Below, one piece after another: positions 1 through 9,890 of a stretch of DNA of 64,000 nt. Every line of letters starts with the position of its first letter. Positions within the stretch are counted from its first letter, which is position 1. The notes beneath the pieces are model-generated. The model was given only the letters and a program-made list of their open reading frames with translations. It made no database searches and had not been told where the DNA came from. The position numbers and the translations under genes are program-made. The stretch comes from Mesocentrotus franciscanus (lineage: Eukaryota > Echinodermata > Echinoidea > Camarodonta > Strongylocentrotidae), in assembly GCA_037976565.1 (NCBI GenBank), contig CP137667.1, positions 46,017,310-46,081,309 on the forward strand, given 5' to 3'.

Positions 1-1662
1 TGGCAGTGGCGGGGAGAAGGGTACCGTACAGAAGACGGTGTCCTTGTGTTTTTCAGAGCGTGGTTTGTATTCAAGTAGTTCCTCTCTGGGCTTTTCTTTA
101 GCTCTTTGTATTTGTTGTCTAACCATGTCTGGTCGGTAATTTCGGTCTTCAAAGTTCTGTTGTAGCTGTGTGAGGTGGTGATCTTCACGATCAGGTTTTG
201 AGCAGATTCTTCGAATTCGTAGTGCTTGGCTGTATGGTATGCTTTTGAGGGAGTGGCTAGGGTGGCAGGAGGATGGCAGGAGGTATGTGTGTGAGTCCGT
301 AGGTTTGGTGTATAGTTCTGTCTCTATTTGGTTATTGGATAGTTGGAGTGAAACGTCGAGAAAGTGAGTCCTGTCATTAGATGATTCAAATGTGAATTTG
401 ATAGTTGGGTGTATATTGTTCATTTTTTCTTGCAGTTTGGATAATGTTCTGGGTGAGCCTGTCCAAAGAAAAAGATGTCGTCTATGTACCGTTTCCATGA
501 GTTTGCCAGGGTGGGTGGTTGTGTTGTGTTGAGTATTTGTTTCTCTAGGCGGCCCATGAATATATTTGCGTAGGTGGGGGCAACCGGTGTACCCATTGCT
601 GTTCCCTCAATTTGCAAATAATGTTTTCCATTGAACTGAAAATTATTCAGTTTAAGGATGAGTTCAAGTAATCGTATTAATTGATCTGTAGGTGGGTTCT
701 GTTCCTTTCTAGTATTGAGGGCTTCCCGACAGGCTTCAATGCCTTCTCCGTGTGGTATATTTGTGTACAGAGAAGACACGTCTGCTGTTGCCAGTATGGT
801 TCTAGGGAGAGGGGTAAGAGTCTTTGTTTATTGCTTGGATGTGGTTTAGAAAGTGTGTTGTGTCTTTTATGTGGGAGGGCAATTTTTCGGTGAGGGGGCG
901 TAGGTAGAAGTCCAGGTATTTGGAGATCTGTACTGTGGGACACGAGCAGCCTGAAACAATTGGTCGGCCTGGATTGTTTGGTTTGTGGATTTTGGGGAGA
1001 AAGTAGAGGTTGGGGCAGACAATAGTTTTGGGTATCAGACCTTTCTGTGTCTGTAGGTCTATGTCTAGTTCTTTTAGTACCTTTTGAACTTTGTCAAGAT
1101 GGGATAGAGTGGGGTCCCGTGCAAGTTCTTTGTAAGTGCTTTCGTCTGATAATTGTCGTGCCCCTTCTGATATGTAGTCTTCTCTAGACATAATAACTAC
1201 TGATGATCCCTTGTCTGCCGGTTTTATGACAATATCAGTGTTTGATTTCAATTTTTGAGGGCTTGTCTTTCTACTTTTGATAGGTTGTCTCGGCGTTTTG
1301 TTGTGTTGTAGGTATCTGTACATGCGGTTACGTCTGTCTGTACGTTTTCAAGAAATATCTGTAGATATGGATCATGGACTTTCGGGGTCCATGTGTTTTT
1401 CTGTTTAATGATAGGTGGCTGTGTGTTCTTGTCTTCCTGAGTTGCAGTTTGGCTCGGGGTGGGCGTTGGGTTATCACTCGTTTGTGATTTGCCTGCAAAG
1501 TGGAGTTTAAGTTTCATTTGCCTTTCAACAACAACAACAACAACAACAAATACCAGAGCAACTATAGTACCAAAGATTATGGCCACCATCAATGACGAAC
1601 AAAGCACGACTACGATTCGCCAATTACGGAAATGCACCACTAAACTTGACCGATATCGACTC
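1..1662 (-). mobile_element. Penelope-like retroelement, copy A (left arm, runs off the window)
   Basis: The minus strand matches plus-strand positions 1858-3498 almost base for base, so this is an inverted second copy of the element at 1858-4757. It carries the PLE reverse transcriptase region but leaves the window before its GIY-YIG domain and 3' end. Arm identity is high, but each arm has its own small indels. For example, the A-run near 1255 is one base shorter than its partner near 2255. Family assignment rests on the RT motifs and on the endonuclease in the partner copy. Confidence 0.85.
420..1640 (-). pseudogene. PLE reverse transcriptase, copy A, frameshifted
   Basis: Three overlapping minus-strand reading frames (1640-1248, 1323-802, 779-420) together read through the N-terminal linker and most of the RT. 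In order they show a hydrophobic/valine-rich stretch, a W-T-P-K-V segment, VIKPADKGSSVVIMSR, YFLPKIHKPNNPGRPIVSG, the motif A region [33 protein letters not shown] (motif B), and the catalytic YIDDIFF encoded at about 489-472. These blocks are typical of Penelope-type RTs, which are related to telomerase. Breaks fall near 1255 and near 780-810, so no intact polyprotein is encoded. Known for the family: RT copies element RNA at a nick made by the GIY-YIG nuclease. Whether the breaks are decay or assembly errors cannot be told here. Confidence 0.8.
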
Positions 1663-1940
1663 GATGGCGTTGGGTTCTTCAGTTCTGCGTTCTAAAGCTT
1701 CGATTGTGATGTCCCGTAGTTGGCGCGAGGCGTTCCACAACGCCATTGTCCACTCGTTGTCAGTTGATTCATCTATGACAAAGCTGGATGACTTCTTGAT
1801 TAGTAGACCTTTTGGGACGATGTCTAAATCTTTGTATAGGTTCAGGTATTTGGCGTGGAGTCGATATCGGTCAAGTTTAGTGGTGCATTTCCGTGGTGGC
1901 GAATCGTAGTCGTGCTTTGTTCGTCATTGATGGTGGCCAT
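1663..1940 (-). pseudogene. PLE N-terminal coding segment spanning the palindrome centre
   Basis: The 195-bp spacer (1663-1857) between the PLE arms is open on the minus strand. It reads LNLYKDLDIVPKGLLIKKSS and then an acidic/tryptophan stretch (DESTDNEWTMALW). A block of the type 'x-P-K-G-L-x-I-K' is, as I recall, usual at the N-terminus of PLE proteins, upstream of the RT. The likely start (MATINDEQ...) lies at 1940-1938 on the minus strand, inside the right arm. The frame is broken once near 1905, where the right arm is one base shorter than the left. So the spacer is element sequence, not captured host DNA. The family match is from memory. Confidence 0.5.
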
Positions 1941-3600
1941 AATCTTTGGTACTATAGTTGCTCTGGTATTTGTTGTTGTTGTTGTTGTTGAAAGGCAAAT
2001 GAAACTTAAACTCCACTTTGCAGGCAAATCACAAGCAGTGATAACCCCACCCCAGGCCAAACTGCAACTCAGGAAGACAAGAACACACAGCCACCTATCA
2101 TTAAACAGAAAAACACATGGACCCGAAAGTCCATGATCCATATCTACAGATATTTCTTGAAAACGTACAGACAGACGTAACCGCATGTACAGATACCTAC
2201 AACACAACAAAACGCCGAGACAACCTATCAAAAGTAGAAAGACAAGCCCTCAAAAAATTGAAATCAAACACTGATATTGTCATAAAACCGGCAGACAAGG
2301 GATCATCAGTAGTTATTATGTCTAGAAGACTACATATCAGAAGGGGCACGACAATTATCAGATGAAAGCACTTACAAAGAACTTGCACGGACCCCACTCT
2401 ATCCCATCTTGACAAAGTTCAAAAGGTACTAAAGAACTAGACATAGACCTACAGACACAGAAAGGTCTGATACCCAAAACTATTGTCTGCCCCAACCTCT
2501 ACTTTCTCCCAAAATCCACAAACCAAACAATCCAGGCCGACCAATTGTTTCAGGCTGCTCGTGTCCCACAGTACAGATCTCCAAATACCTGGACTTCTAC
2601 CTCGCCCCTCACCGAAAAATTGCCCTCCCACATAAAAGACACAACACACTTTCTAAACCACATCCAAGCAATAAACAAAGACTCTTACCCCTCTCCCTAG
2701 AACCATACTGGCAACAGCAGACGTGTCTTCTCTGTACACAAATATACCACGGAGAAGGCATTGAAGCCTGTCGGGAAGCCCTTAATACTAGAAAGGAACA
2801 GAACCCACCTACAGATCAATTAATACGATTACTTGAACTCATCCTTAAACTGAATAATTTTCAGTTCAATGGAAAACATTATTTGCAAATTGAGGAACAG
2901 CAATGGGTACACCGGTTGCCCCCACCTACGCAAATATATTCATGGGCCGCCTAGAGAAACAAATACTCAACACAACACAACCACCCACCCTGGCAAACTC
3001 ATGGAAACGGTACATAGACGACATCTTTTTTTTGGACAGGCTCACCCAGAACATTATCCAAACTGCAAGAAAAAATGAACAATATACACCCAACTATCAA
3101 ATTCACATTTGAATCATCTAATGACAGGACTCACTTTCTCGACGTTTCACTCCAACTATCCAATAACCAAATAGAGACAGAACTATACACCAAACCTACG
3201 GACTCACACACATACCTCCTGCCATCCTCCTGCCACCCTAGCCACTCCCTCAAAAGCATACCATACAGCCAAGCACTAGAATTCGAAGAATCTGCTCAAA
3301 ACCTGATCGTGAAGATCACCACCTCACACAGCTACAACAGAACTTTGAAGACCGAAATTACCCACCAGACATGGTTAGACAACAAATACAAAGAGCTAAA
3401 GAAAAGCCCAGAGAGGAACTACTTGAATACAAACCACGCTCTGAAAAACACAAGGACACCGTCTTCTGTACGGTACCCTTCTCCCCCGCCACTGCCAAGA
3501 TCCCAGGCATAATGAAAAAACACTTCCCCCTCCTACAACAAGGAAATACAACTAAAGCCGTCTTTCTTAAACAGCCAACAACTTCGTACAGACGAGGCGC
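1858..3600 (+). pseudogene. PLE reverse transcriptase, copy B, several frameshifts
   Basis: Coding potential is split over frames at about 1855-2136, 2117-2365, 2869-3112, 3075-3512 and 3371-3763. Motif B is [14 protein letters not shown] near 2904-2945 and the catalytic YIDD is encoded at 3011-3022. Downstream come thumb-type blocks such as FLDVSLQLSNNQIETELYTK. A two-base loss at 2322-2330 relative to copy A (TCTAGAAG against TCTAGAGAAG) shifts the frame inside the IMSR block. Further single-base differences follow near 2390, 2605 and 2893. Where copy B is broken, copy A is often open, so the damage is independent in the two arms. Confidence 0.8.
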
Positions 3601-3671
3601 ACACTACGGGACCTACTCGAAAAGCGGGACACCCATTCCCCCTCCAAAACGAAAACGAACACGGGACCCCC

Positions 3672-4112
3672 ATGCCCAATGGATTTTCCACATGCCCATC
3701 TCAAAGATGCATAATCCACAAACACATAACAAACACTTCCAATTTCAGAAGCACAGTAACTAACCAAGAATACCCCATAACCTCACACATCACATGCAAA
3801 TCCAGTTGGGTGATATATCTCATCACCTGCACTCAATGCAACAAACAATATGTTGGCAAAACAGAAACTACACTATACACACGCTTCAACAACACACGAT
3901 CCGAAATAAAGAACTTCCACTCGGCAACACAACACAAAATACTACCATACACAGTACACTTCAACCTTCCATCCCACTCACTAGACAATGTTCAAATCAC
4001 CGGAATCGAATTAATCCACAACAAATCACGCCACACAATCCTCCACAGAGAATCTTTTTGGATATCAAAACTTAAAACCCTACACCCAGATGGGATCAAT
4101 GCTGATCAATAA
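3672..4112 (+). CDS. GIY-YIG endonuclease domain of PLE copy B
   Basis: The open frame has a cysteine/histidine cluster near its start (CPSQRCIIHKHI), the kind of linker seen before the nuclease in PLEs. Next comes VIYLITCTQCNKQYVGKT at about 3806-3858, the GIY-YIG core in PLE form, then T-x-L-x-x-R-F-N-N with the conserved arginine. Later come an E-L-I segment and the R-E-S-F-W-I-S-K-L-K-T-L-H-P-D-G-I-N terminus common to PLE nucleases. The domain nicks target DNA to prime reverse transcription. The frame continues from the RT and is not a separate gene. It looks intact from the linker to the stop at 4110-4112, but its upstream RT is broken, so activity is doubtful. Confidence 0.8.
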   Translation: MPNGFSTCPSQRCIIHKHITNTSNFRSTVTNQEYPITSHITCKSSWVIYLITCTQCNKQYVGKTETTLYTRFNNTRSEIKNFHSATQHKILPYTVHFNLPSHSLDNVQITGIELIHNKSRHTILHRESFWISKLKTLHPDGINADQ

Positions 4113-4754
4113 GGCAATTGATACACCGACATATCAGATGCACTTTTGTTTACATTATTTTTAAAAAACTGCCTCAACGCAGTGTATTCGATCTTAATTT
4201 TATCTTTAATTTATTTTATTTTATTTTATTGTTAGTCTTTGATTCTCACGTTTTATCCTTGCATTTGTTATACAATGTAGGGCCAATCGGACTGCGCACA
4301 CTCCAATGCATTTGAATGAAGCCTTCTATCCCCCTCCCTCTCCCTCCTAGACACAGGTCATGACACCGGCGGTGTCATAGATCAGTAACATCTGTGTCAC
4401 AGGTCAGTAATCCACACTTGACCGCACTTCCCTTATTACTCGTACACATACATCACATTAACTGAATAAACACACACGACAGCCCAACACACAAGCAAGG
4501 TAAAACACTTTGAAATTGCATAATTATTTCTAAGTTTATTCGAAGTATTTCTCGTACTAATTTTTGCTATGTTCATGATGCTTGACTATATGATTGAGTG
4601 ATATTAAGTTTTTTATGCCATCTGTTCATACAATGTATTTGTTTCTGTATGTGTTTGCACTTCAGAACCTGAAGAAGGCCTCACAAGCCGAAAGCTCGTA
4701 ATAAAATTGTAAAGTACAGCTACGTCTCACGTTCCTAGACCATTTTTTCTTCAC

Positions 4755-4757
<3 letters not shown>
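4113..4757 (+). other. PLE 3' non-coding tail
   Basis: AT-rich tail with a TTTAT-rich run at 4200-4231, a CCCTCC-rich run at 4327-4350 and short self-complementary segments (for example GACACCGGCGGTGTC at 4362-4376). It ends with the ribozyme-like core and AATAAA. No other gene is seen. Confidence 0.6.
4669..4699 (+). ncRNA. Hammerhead-ribozyme-like core in the PLE tail
   Basis: CTGAAGA (4669-4675) is followed by a possible stem II of GGC with GCC (4677-4679 with 4687-4689) around a short loop, then GAAA (4690-4693). This is the order of the hammerhead core CUGANGA - stem II - GAAA. PLE terminal repeats are known to carry hammerhead motifs. I cannot draw a convincing stem III and cleavage triplet here, so it may be a degenerate or half motif. 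Confidence 0.35.

Positions 4758-4788
<31 letters not shown>
4758..4788. repeat. (TA)n microsatellite
   Basis: About 15 TA units directly after the PLE 3' end. Confidence 0.95.
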
Positions 4789-4791
<3 letters not shown>

Positions 4792-5034
4792 TATTCATGA
4801 AAATCACCAAATTAACAAATGCATTTAGGGACAAAAATGACCAGTTTGATGGATATTTTGCTTGAGAAAATCACTAACATATTGACTGAGAGATATTGAA
4901 TGTATAAAGGATCATCAGCATGATGTAATTACTATCAACAAATTTGTTTATGCTAAATATATTACTCATTGCGGATGTAGTATCGAAAATAATATCGCTA
5001 GTGATATTCGTTTGTCTCGCAATGTATGGTCAAA

Positions 5035-5158
5035 AGTAAATAAAGATCAATTGATCGATCTGTAATTAAAAACAAGTCAGAAATACAGAACAAATCTTGG
5101 AACATTTTTTTTCTGACTTGTTTTCAATTACAGGTCGATCAATCGATCTTTATTTACT
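5035..5158. repeat. Short foldback repeat
   Basis: An arm reading AGTAAATAAAGATC... at 5035 is inverted at about 5109-5158 around a loop of roughly 25 bases; both arms include ACAAGTCAGAA or its complement. It sits in the intron before the exon at 5243. The rest of 4790-5240 shows nothing recognisable. Confidence 0.75.
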
Positions 5159-5242
5159 GGGTGTAAGCCACTAATATGTTTAAACAAGAGATAATTAATT
5201 GTTTCACATTAATTGTTTCACGATTCTCTGTTTTGAATGCAG

Positions 5243-6002
5243 TATGGATCATCAGCTAAGTTCTCTGGCAGTGGAGGAGCAGTCATAGGACTTTGTTTAG
5301 ATCCTGATAAACTGGTAAGTCAGTCAGTTTGAAGATAGTCTATAGCTCTGGTAATTATTCAAAAAGGTTAAATAGAATTTGACATACTTAATGTAATCAC
5401 ATGTTGATTTGTATAAAATGAATATCATTTGCCAAATAATTTAGACAGAAAACTGCTGAGTAACTGCTGTGTGATAAGCAAATAAGCAAGCAAGCTCTGC
5501 AAAGTACCACAGCAGTACTTTGCAGAGATTTACAATGTTGGCTGTATGTGAACAAAACATTAGCATGCTGAAAATGAAATGATCGATTGAATGGCAATGA
5601 AAAGGATATTTGTTCACCTGTTTTACATGGGTTCATGTTCCACCTAAAGTCCATTTCTAAGATTTTTCTATGGCTTAGTATTCAATAGTGTCATATAATC
5701 TTTGAATATCCTATCCTAATTCTCCATTTCTTTCTTATTTCCATTACTGCCTTAATTTGTTTTTTCTCTATCTCGGCCCTTTCTCTCCATCCTCTCTCTC
5801 TCTCTCTCTCTCTCCATTCTACATCCCTATATCTATATATATCTAACTTTTTAACCTATCCCCCATTGCCACTGACTGAACTTTTTCATTTCTTTCTTTC
5901 TAGGCTGAGCTGAAGTCTGCATTCCAAACAGAGGGCTTCGTAGTTTGTGATGTCATCCCTAATCCACCAATCACAGACAGCAATGGCTCAGCCACCAGAT
6001 GA
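5243..6002 (+). CDS. Glucuronokinase-like GHMP kinase, last two exons (partial)
   Basis: Exon one is 5243-5314 (24 codons, phase 0), flanked by an AG acceptor at 5241-5242 and a GTAAGT donor at 5315. The last exon is 5904-6002 (32 codons and TGA), after TTTCTTTCTTTCTAG. The first reads YGSSAKFSGSGGAVIGLCLD, with K-F-S-G-S-G-G-A-V matching motif 3 (the C-terminal glycine-rich loop) of GHMP kinases in its glucuronokinase form. The second begins AELKSAFQTEGFVV, the usual closing helix and strand. Such enzymes phosphorylate glucuronic acid to its 1-phosphate in the cytosol. Earlier exons must lie upstream, beyond or within the PLE region. The C-terminal tail after VVCDVIPNPP is low-complexity and runs into the minisatellite. 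Another small-sugar GHMP kinase is possible. Confidence 0.7.
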
Positions 6003-6535
6003 CCTTTAGATTGACCTATTTCTTGGAATGTCCCAATCATGAGATGACCTATTTCTTGGAATGACCCAATCATGAGATGACCTATTTCTTGGAATGACCC
6101 AATCATGAGATTGACCTATTTCTGTGAATGACCCAATCATGAGATTGACCTATATCTTGGAATGACCCATGATGAGATCGACCTATTTTATGGAATGACC
6201 CAATCATGAGATTGACCTATTTCTTGGAATGACCCAATCATGAGATTGACCTATTTTATGGAATAACCCAATCATGAGATTGACCTATTTCTTGGAATGA
6301 CCCTATAATGAGATCGACCTATTTTTATGGAATGAGCCAATCATGAGATTGATCTATTTCTTGCAATGATCCAATCATGAGATTGACCTATTTTTTGGAA
6401 TGACCTAATCATGAGATTGACCTATTTCTTGTAATGACCCAATCATGAGATTGACCTATTTTTTGGAATGACCTAATCATGAGATTGACCTATTTCTTGG
6501 AATGACCCAATCATGAGATTGACCTATTTATTTGA
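6003..6535 (+). repeat. 34-bp minisatellite in the 3' UTR of the kinase gene
   Basis: About 15 full units and one partial unit of 33-35 bp with consensus GATTGACCTATTTCTTGGAA followed by TGACCCAATCATGA. The second half of the array alternates CTTGG and TTTTGG variants, suggesting a two-unit higher-order repeat of about 68 bp. It begins within a few bases of the TGA stop, whose context (CAGATGACC) already resembles a unit. Confidence 0.95.
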
Positions 6536-6569
6536 ACAGTAATCCTCATAGTTGGTCATCATGGATATA

Positions 6570-6777
6570 ATTAAAAGCTGTTTTATGTGCACCTTAACTC
6601 ATTGACTGCCAAATGTTCTCATTCATGTAGGCTTGACACAGAGACAACCTGGTTCCCGTAAATGATGGGTTAATCTAAAAAAGTGAAAAGAAGACAGAAC
6701 TGCCAAAATCTGCCAAAAGAAGAATTATAGTACTCTTTTCAACAATTTTATGAATCTTGCATGCACCTCACAATAAA
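6570..6777 (+). promoter_or_regulatory. Candidate poly(A) signals for the kinase gene
   Basis: ATTAAA at 6570-6575, just past the minisatellite, and AATAAA at 6772-6777 are the first signals downstream of the stop. Either would give a 3' UTR containing the whole repeat array. Confidence 0.4.
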
Positions 6778-7576
6778 AAGGTGCAGTGAAGTGAACAACC
6801 TTGCTTCACAGCTTAGCTACAACTGCAAGGCTATATACAAGAAAATAGAAATTTAGCGCTATGTACACGTAAGATAGCATTGCTGTATGAGAGAGTTGGC
6901 ATTTTATATATTGGCAATTCAGAGGTTAGCTTCCCTGGGTGACCCAAGAATGTTGCTTTTCCTTCAATCTTGACCATACATTAAAAGAATTGTTGAGAAC
7001 CATACGTGCCACAAGCCACAAGCCTGAGCAGCACAATATAACTTTCACTATTAGGGCAATGTTCATATCAATTGCTTGACTAAGCTAGTATCATGTTATC
7101 ACTACATACCTCCATATTCTGTATATACTACATTGTGTTTGGAGCTAGACACTCTGTGTACAATGAAGCAAGTTAGTGCCCTTCTGGCTTCAAGCAGATG
7201 ATAATGTAGGGTCACCATCAAGATAGGATCCATGTCATTTATTTATTTAATTTCATTCATTTATTTTCAGTTCTGAATACAAAATAAAATAATTAAAACA
7301 TACATAAAGAAATATGAACTTATTTTACACAGAACTGGCCAGGGCTCCAAGATAAGCAAAGCTTGATGCCTTGTGAGCCCTGACAAATAAGTAGATGTAC
7401 AAGCAAAATACATAAATTAGGGGGTTCCTGGTGATGCAAAAGTACAGCAAAGAGAAGAGAAGAATGATAGGTAGAGAGAGTATTCAATTCAATGCATTCC
7501 ATCCAGGATAGGTTTGCCAAGGTATTCAACTATTGTTTAAACTCATTTCACATTATATATTCATCTAGAAAATAAC
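6778..7576. other. Intergenic, nothing recognised
   Basis: AT-rich unique-looking sequence with TTTATTTATT runs near 7240-7270. I see no convincing exon or repeat. Confidence 0.5.
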
Positions 7577-7870
7577 CTATGATGTCATAGTGGAGTGTTA
7601 TGAACACTTGAATGGAGATGCGAAAGTCATGAGTTCAAACTCCGGCACCAGCACTTAGTCTCTAAACAAGGCATTTTATCTATCTTGCTTCTCTCCATTC
7701 TGGTGTTAAATGGGTACCAGAAAGTCATAGTAGTTCGGTCAGGATTGTGAAAATTGTGGGAAAGGTGCCAGGCTGGAATACTCCCAAGGGAGTGGAGAAT
7801 GTGTATGGGCAATCCTGAATCCGCTAACCAGGGTAATGATAAACCGGGTATCTGTAAAGCATTCAAAGAC
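7577..7870 (+). mobile_element. tRNA-derived SINE, diverged copy
   Basis: A box B-like GAGTTCAAACTCC at about 7631-7643 is followed by a body with GTGTTAAATGGGTACC, GTGCCAGGCTGGAATACTCC and CAAGGGAGTGGAG. The body aligns in the same order with the SINE at 8203-8495. The head (box A side) is weak here. Confidence 0.6.
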
Positions 7871-7911
7871 ATTGTAGATGTATTAAGTCTTATATAAACC
7901 CAGAGTATTAC

Positions 7912-8120
7912 ACAGTGAAACCTGTTAATAAAGACCACCTGAGGGAGACAAGAAAAGTGGTCTTTACAGACAGGTGGTCTTTATGTACAGGTTCATTTAG
8001 TACATGTTTCAAGGAGAAACGATTTTCAATGGAAACAAAAATGTGGTTGTTGTAGACAGGTGGTCTTTGTAGACAGGTGGTCCTTGTAGACAGGTGGTCA
8101 CTATAAAGCAGGTTTGACTG
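7912..8120 (-). mobile_element. MITE of the 'GTGGTCTTTATAGACAGGT' family, copy 1
   Basis: Bounded by CAGTGAAACCTG and CAGGTTTGACTG, which are near-inverted ends. Inside are repeated GTGGTCTTT and AGACAGGTGG blocks and a central TTTCAAGGAGAAACGATTTT. It is the reverse complement of the copy at 16974-17163; another copy lies at 22284-22452. Confidence 0.7.
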
Positions 8121-8202
8121 TATATGGATTTCATTCATTGTAGGTAGACCAAATGACATTAACTTATTACATCAGAGGTTAGGGTCTATCCATGTAATAC
8201 GT

Positions 8203-8495
8203 AGAGGTGTCGTGGTCTAGTGGATACGTCATCAGACTCTAAATCACATGGTGCGTGGGTCGAGTCCTGCCGTGGCACTAATGTCCGTTGGCAAGATGTT
8301 AATCTATATTTGCCACTCTCCATCCAGGTGTTCTATGGGTACCTGCATGGTAGGATGCAAACGTTAATATGGTTGGATTGGCATGTGTGCGCTTGGAAAA
8401 TGGTGCCTGGCATGAATAATCCCCAGGGAGTGGAGTGTGTGCACTATCATGTTCGGTTCAAATTGAATCCAATAGTTTAGTTTAGTTTATTTTAT
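8203..8495 (+). mobile_element. tRNA-derived SINE
   Basis: The head reads GTGTCGTGGTCTAGTGGATA (box A, TGGTCTAGTGG) and, about 45 bases later, GTGGGTCGAGTCCTGCC (box B, GGGTCGAGTCC), the internal RNA polymerase III promoter layout of a tRNA. A non-tRNA body follows with GTGTTCTATGGGTACC and CCCCAGGGAGTGGAG, and a TTTAG/TTTA-rich tail at about 8474-8495. It is not a functional tRNA gene, because the acceptor stem is not closed. Confidence 0.75.
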
Positions 8496-9690
8496 TAACT
8501 CCATCATTCCATTGGGGTATGTCCGTACATAATAAAAACGATACAATGACTGGGGTAATAATGATAACACTGTAAAGTGATTAGAAACATAGTATTAAGC
8601 ACTATTATCAGCAGTGACTATTATTATTCTCGGTACGCTATGGTTGATTGAATTCCATCTATACTGTGTGTTAATTGACCAAATACAAGCAACTCATTTT
8701 ACCAGGGTCATTGTTCATGCATTATATGAATGTCAGCATCCAAGGAATGTACAGCCCAACACACACTACACTAGTACTATCGTCCTGCGATCTGATTTTC
8801 AGAGAAATAGCAATTGTATTAGATAAGAAATCTAAACAAATGTCATCTTACTGATTTAGATTCTAAATAGTGATACAAATACTATACCAGAATTTTAGTG
8901 CATTGAACTCTTCTAGTCAGAATAAAAGCTGAATCGGCTTCAAATCGTAGTACCACTGGACTGACGTCACTATGATTCTAAGCCGATTTAGCTTTCCTCT
9001 TCCAAGGAAGCATGAAATCACTTGAACTTTAGATTTTCTTAATTGTATGACTGTTCAGATCCTTGTTTATTAAAATTTAACATGTTTGAGTGTTGGTATC
9101 AAATGCTATTGCAAATTCTTCCAAAATCGGATCGTAGACGGATCGTGTAGAGTGTGGGGAGTCGGCTTCAATTAAAGTAACTCATTTTCAGGGTGTATCT
9201 GTCCAGTGTATAAATTATGTCATATTGTTGGTAGACTAAATGATGTCTGCATGTAGTGCTACACCTCGTGGTAATGTTTATCTGTAAGTCGGTTAAGCAT
9301 TAGTCTTTTGTTCACATACCTATATGAAATAAAATCATGGTCATGTTTATTTTTATACATTTTGCTATCAAGAAGTTAATTGAATTAGCTCTGTTATTTA
9401 TTAGGTATTCATCAAATAAAGAATATTATCAGTGAAGATTATAGACCACATTAATTATGAATTATATATTCGTATCATGCATGATGATACCACTAAATGT
9501 GTATGTATGTTATAATAACATTGTATTGAACCATTAATAAAAGTGTACAGTTTTATAGGGATAAAGATTGATATCGTGTTGGAAAGGAGCTTCTTTTCTT
9601 GTTGTAGAATCGTGTGAAGTTAACTGCCTACATAAGAAAATCATGAAATTTGTTCAGCAATAATAAGGAAGACACTTTATAACAAAGATG
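8496..9690. other. Intergenic, AT-rich
   Basis: No gene seen. An imperfect inverted repeat at 8930-8993 pairs AGCTGAATCGGCTT with AAGCCGATTTAGCT around a short loop that contains TGACGTCA. Confidence 0.5.
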
Positions 9691-9890
9691 GCAAACTAGG
9701 GAGAGACAGGGAGAAAGAGATAGGAAGAGAGAAGAAAGAGAGGGGAGAAAGAGAAAGGAAGAGGGGAGAAAGAGAAGAAAGAGAGATACATGAAGACCGA
9801 GAGGAATAGAGAGATACTATAACTTGATAGGGAGAGAGAGGCCGCAAGAGAGGTAGGGAGGGAAGGAGATAGAGAGGGGAAGGGGGCGCG
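9690..9890. repeat. Polypurine GA-rich tract
   Basis: About 200 bases made almost only of GAGA, GAAAGAGA and GGGAGA blocks on the plus strand. It is simple sequence and not coding. Confidence 0.9.

Larger units (their letters stand above)
1858..4757 (+). mobile_element. Penelope-like retroelement, copy B (right arm, with 3' end)
   Basis: The plus-strand copy contains RT blocks (1858-3480), a GIY-YIG endonuclease frame (3672-4112) and a 3' non-coding tail of about 600 bp. The tail ends in a hammerhead-like core (4669-4693), an AATAAA (4700-4705) and then a (TA)n tract from 4758. RT followed by GIY-YIG is the standard order for endonuclease-bearing PLEs. Positions 1858-3498 are inverted-repeat partner to 1-1662. 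The insertion into or beside a TA tract and the lack of an obvious target duplication are seen; the boundary at 4757 is approximate. Confidence 0.85.

Noticed and set aside
681..943. Plus- and minus-strand frames overlapping the PLE RT (70 and 88 codons)
   Set aside because: They are shadows of the PLE RT in other frames; the RT frame has the family motifs.
6003..6535. CRISPR-like array (34-bp repeats)
   Set aside because: Units are contiguous with no unique spacers, and the genome is eukaryotic; it is a minisatellite.
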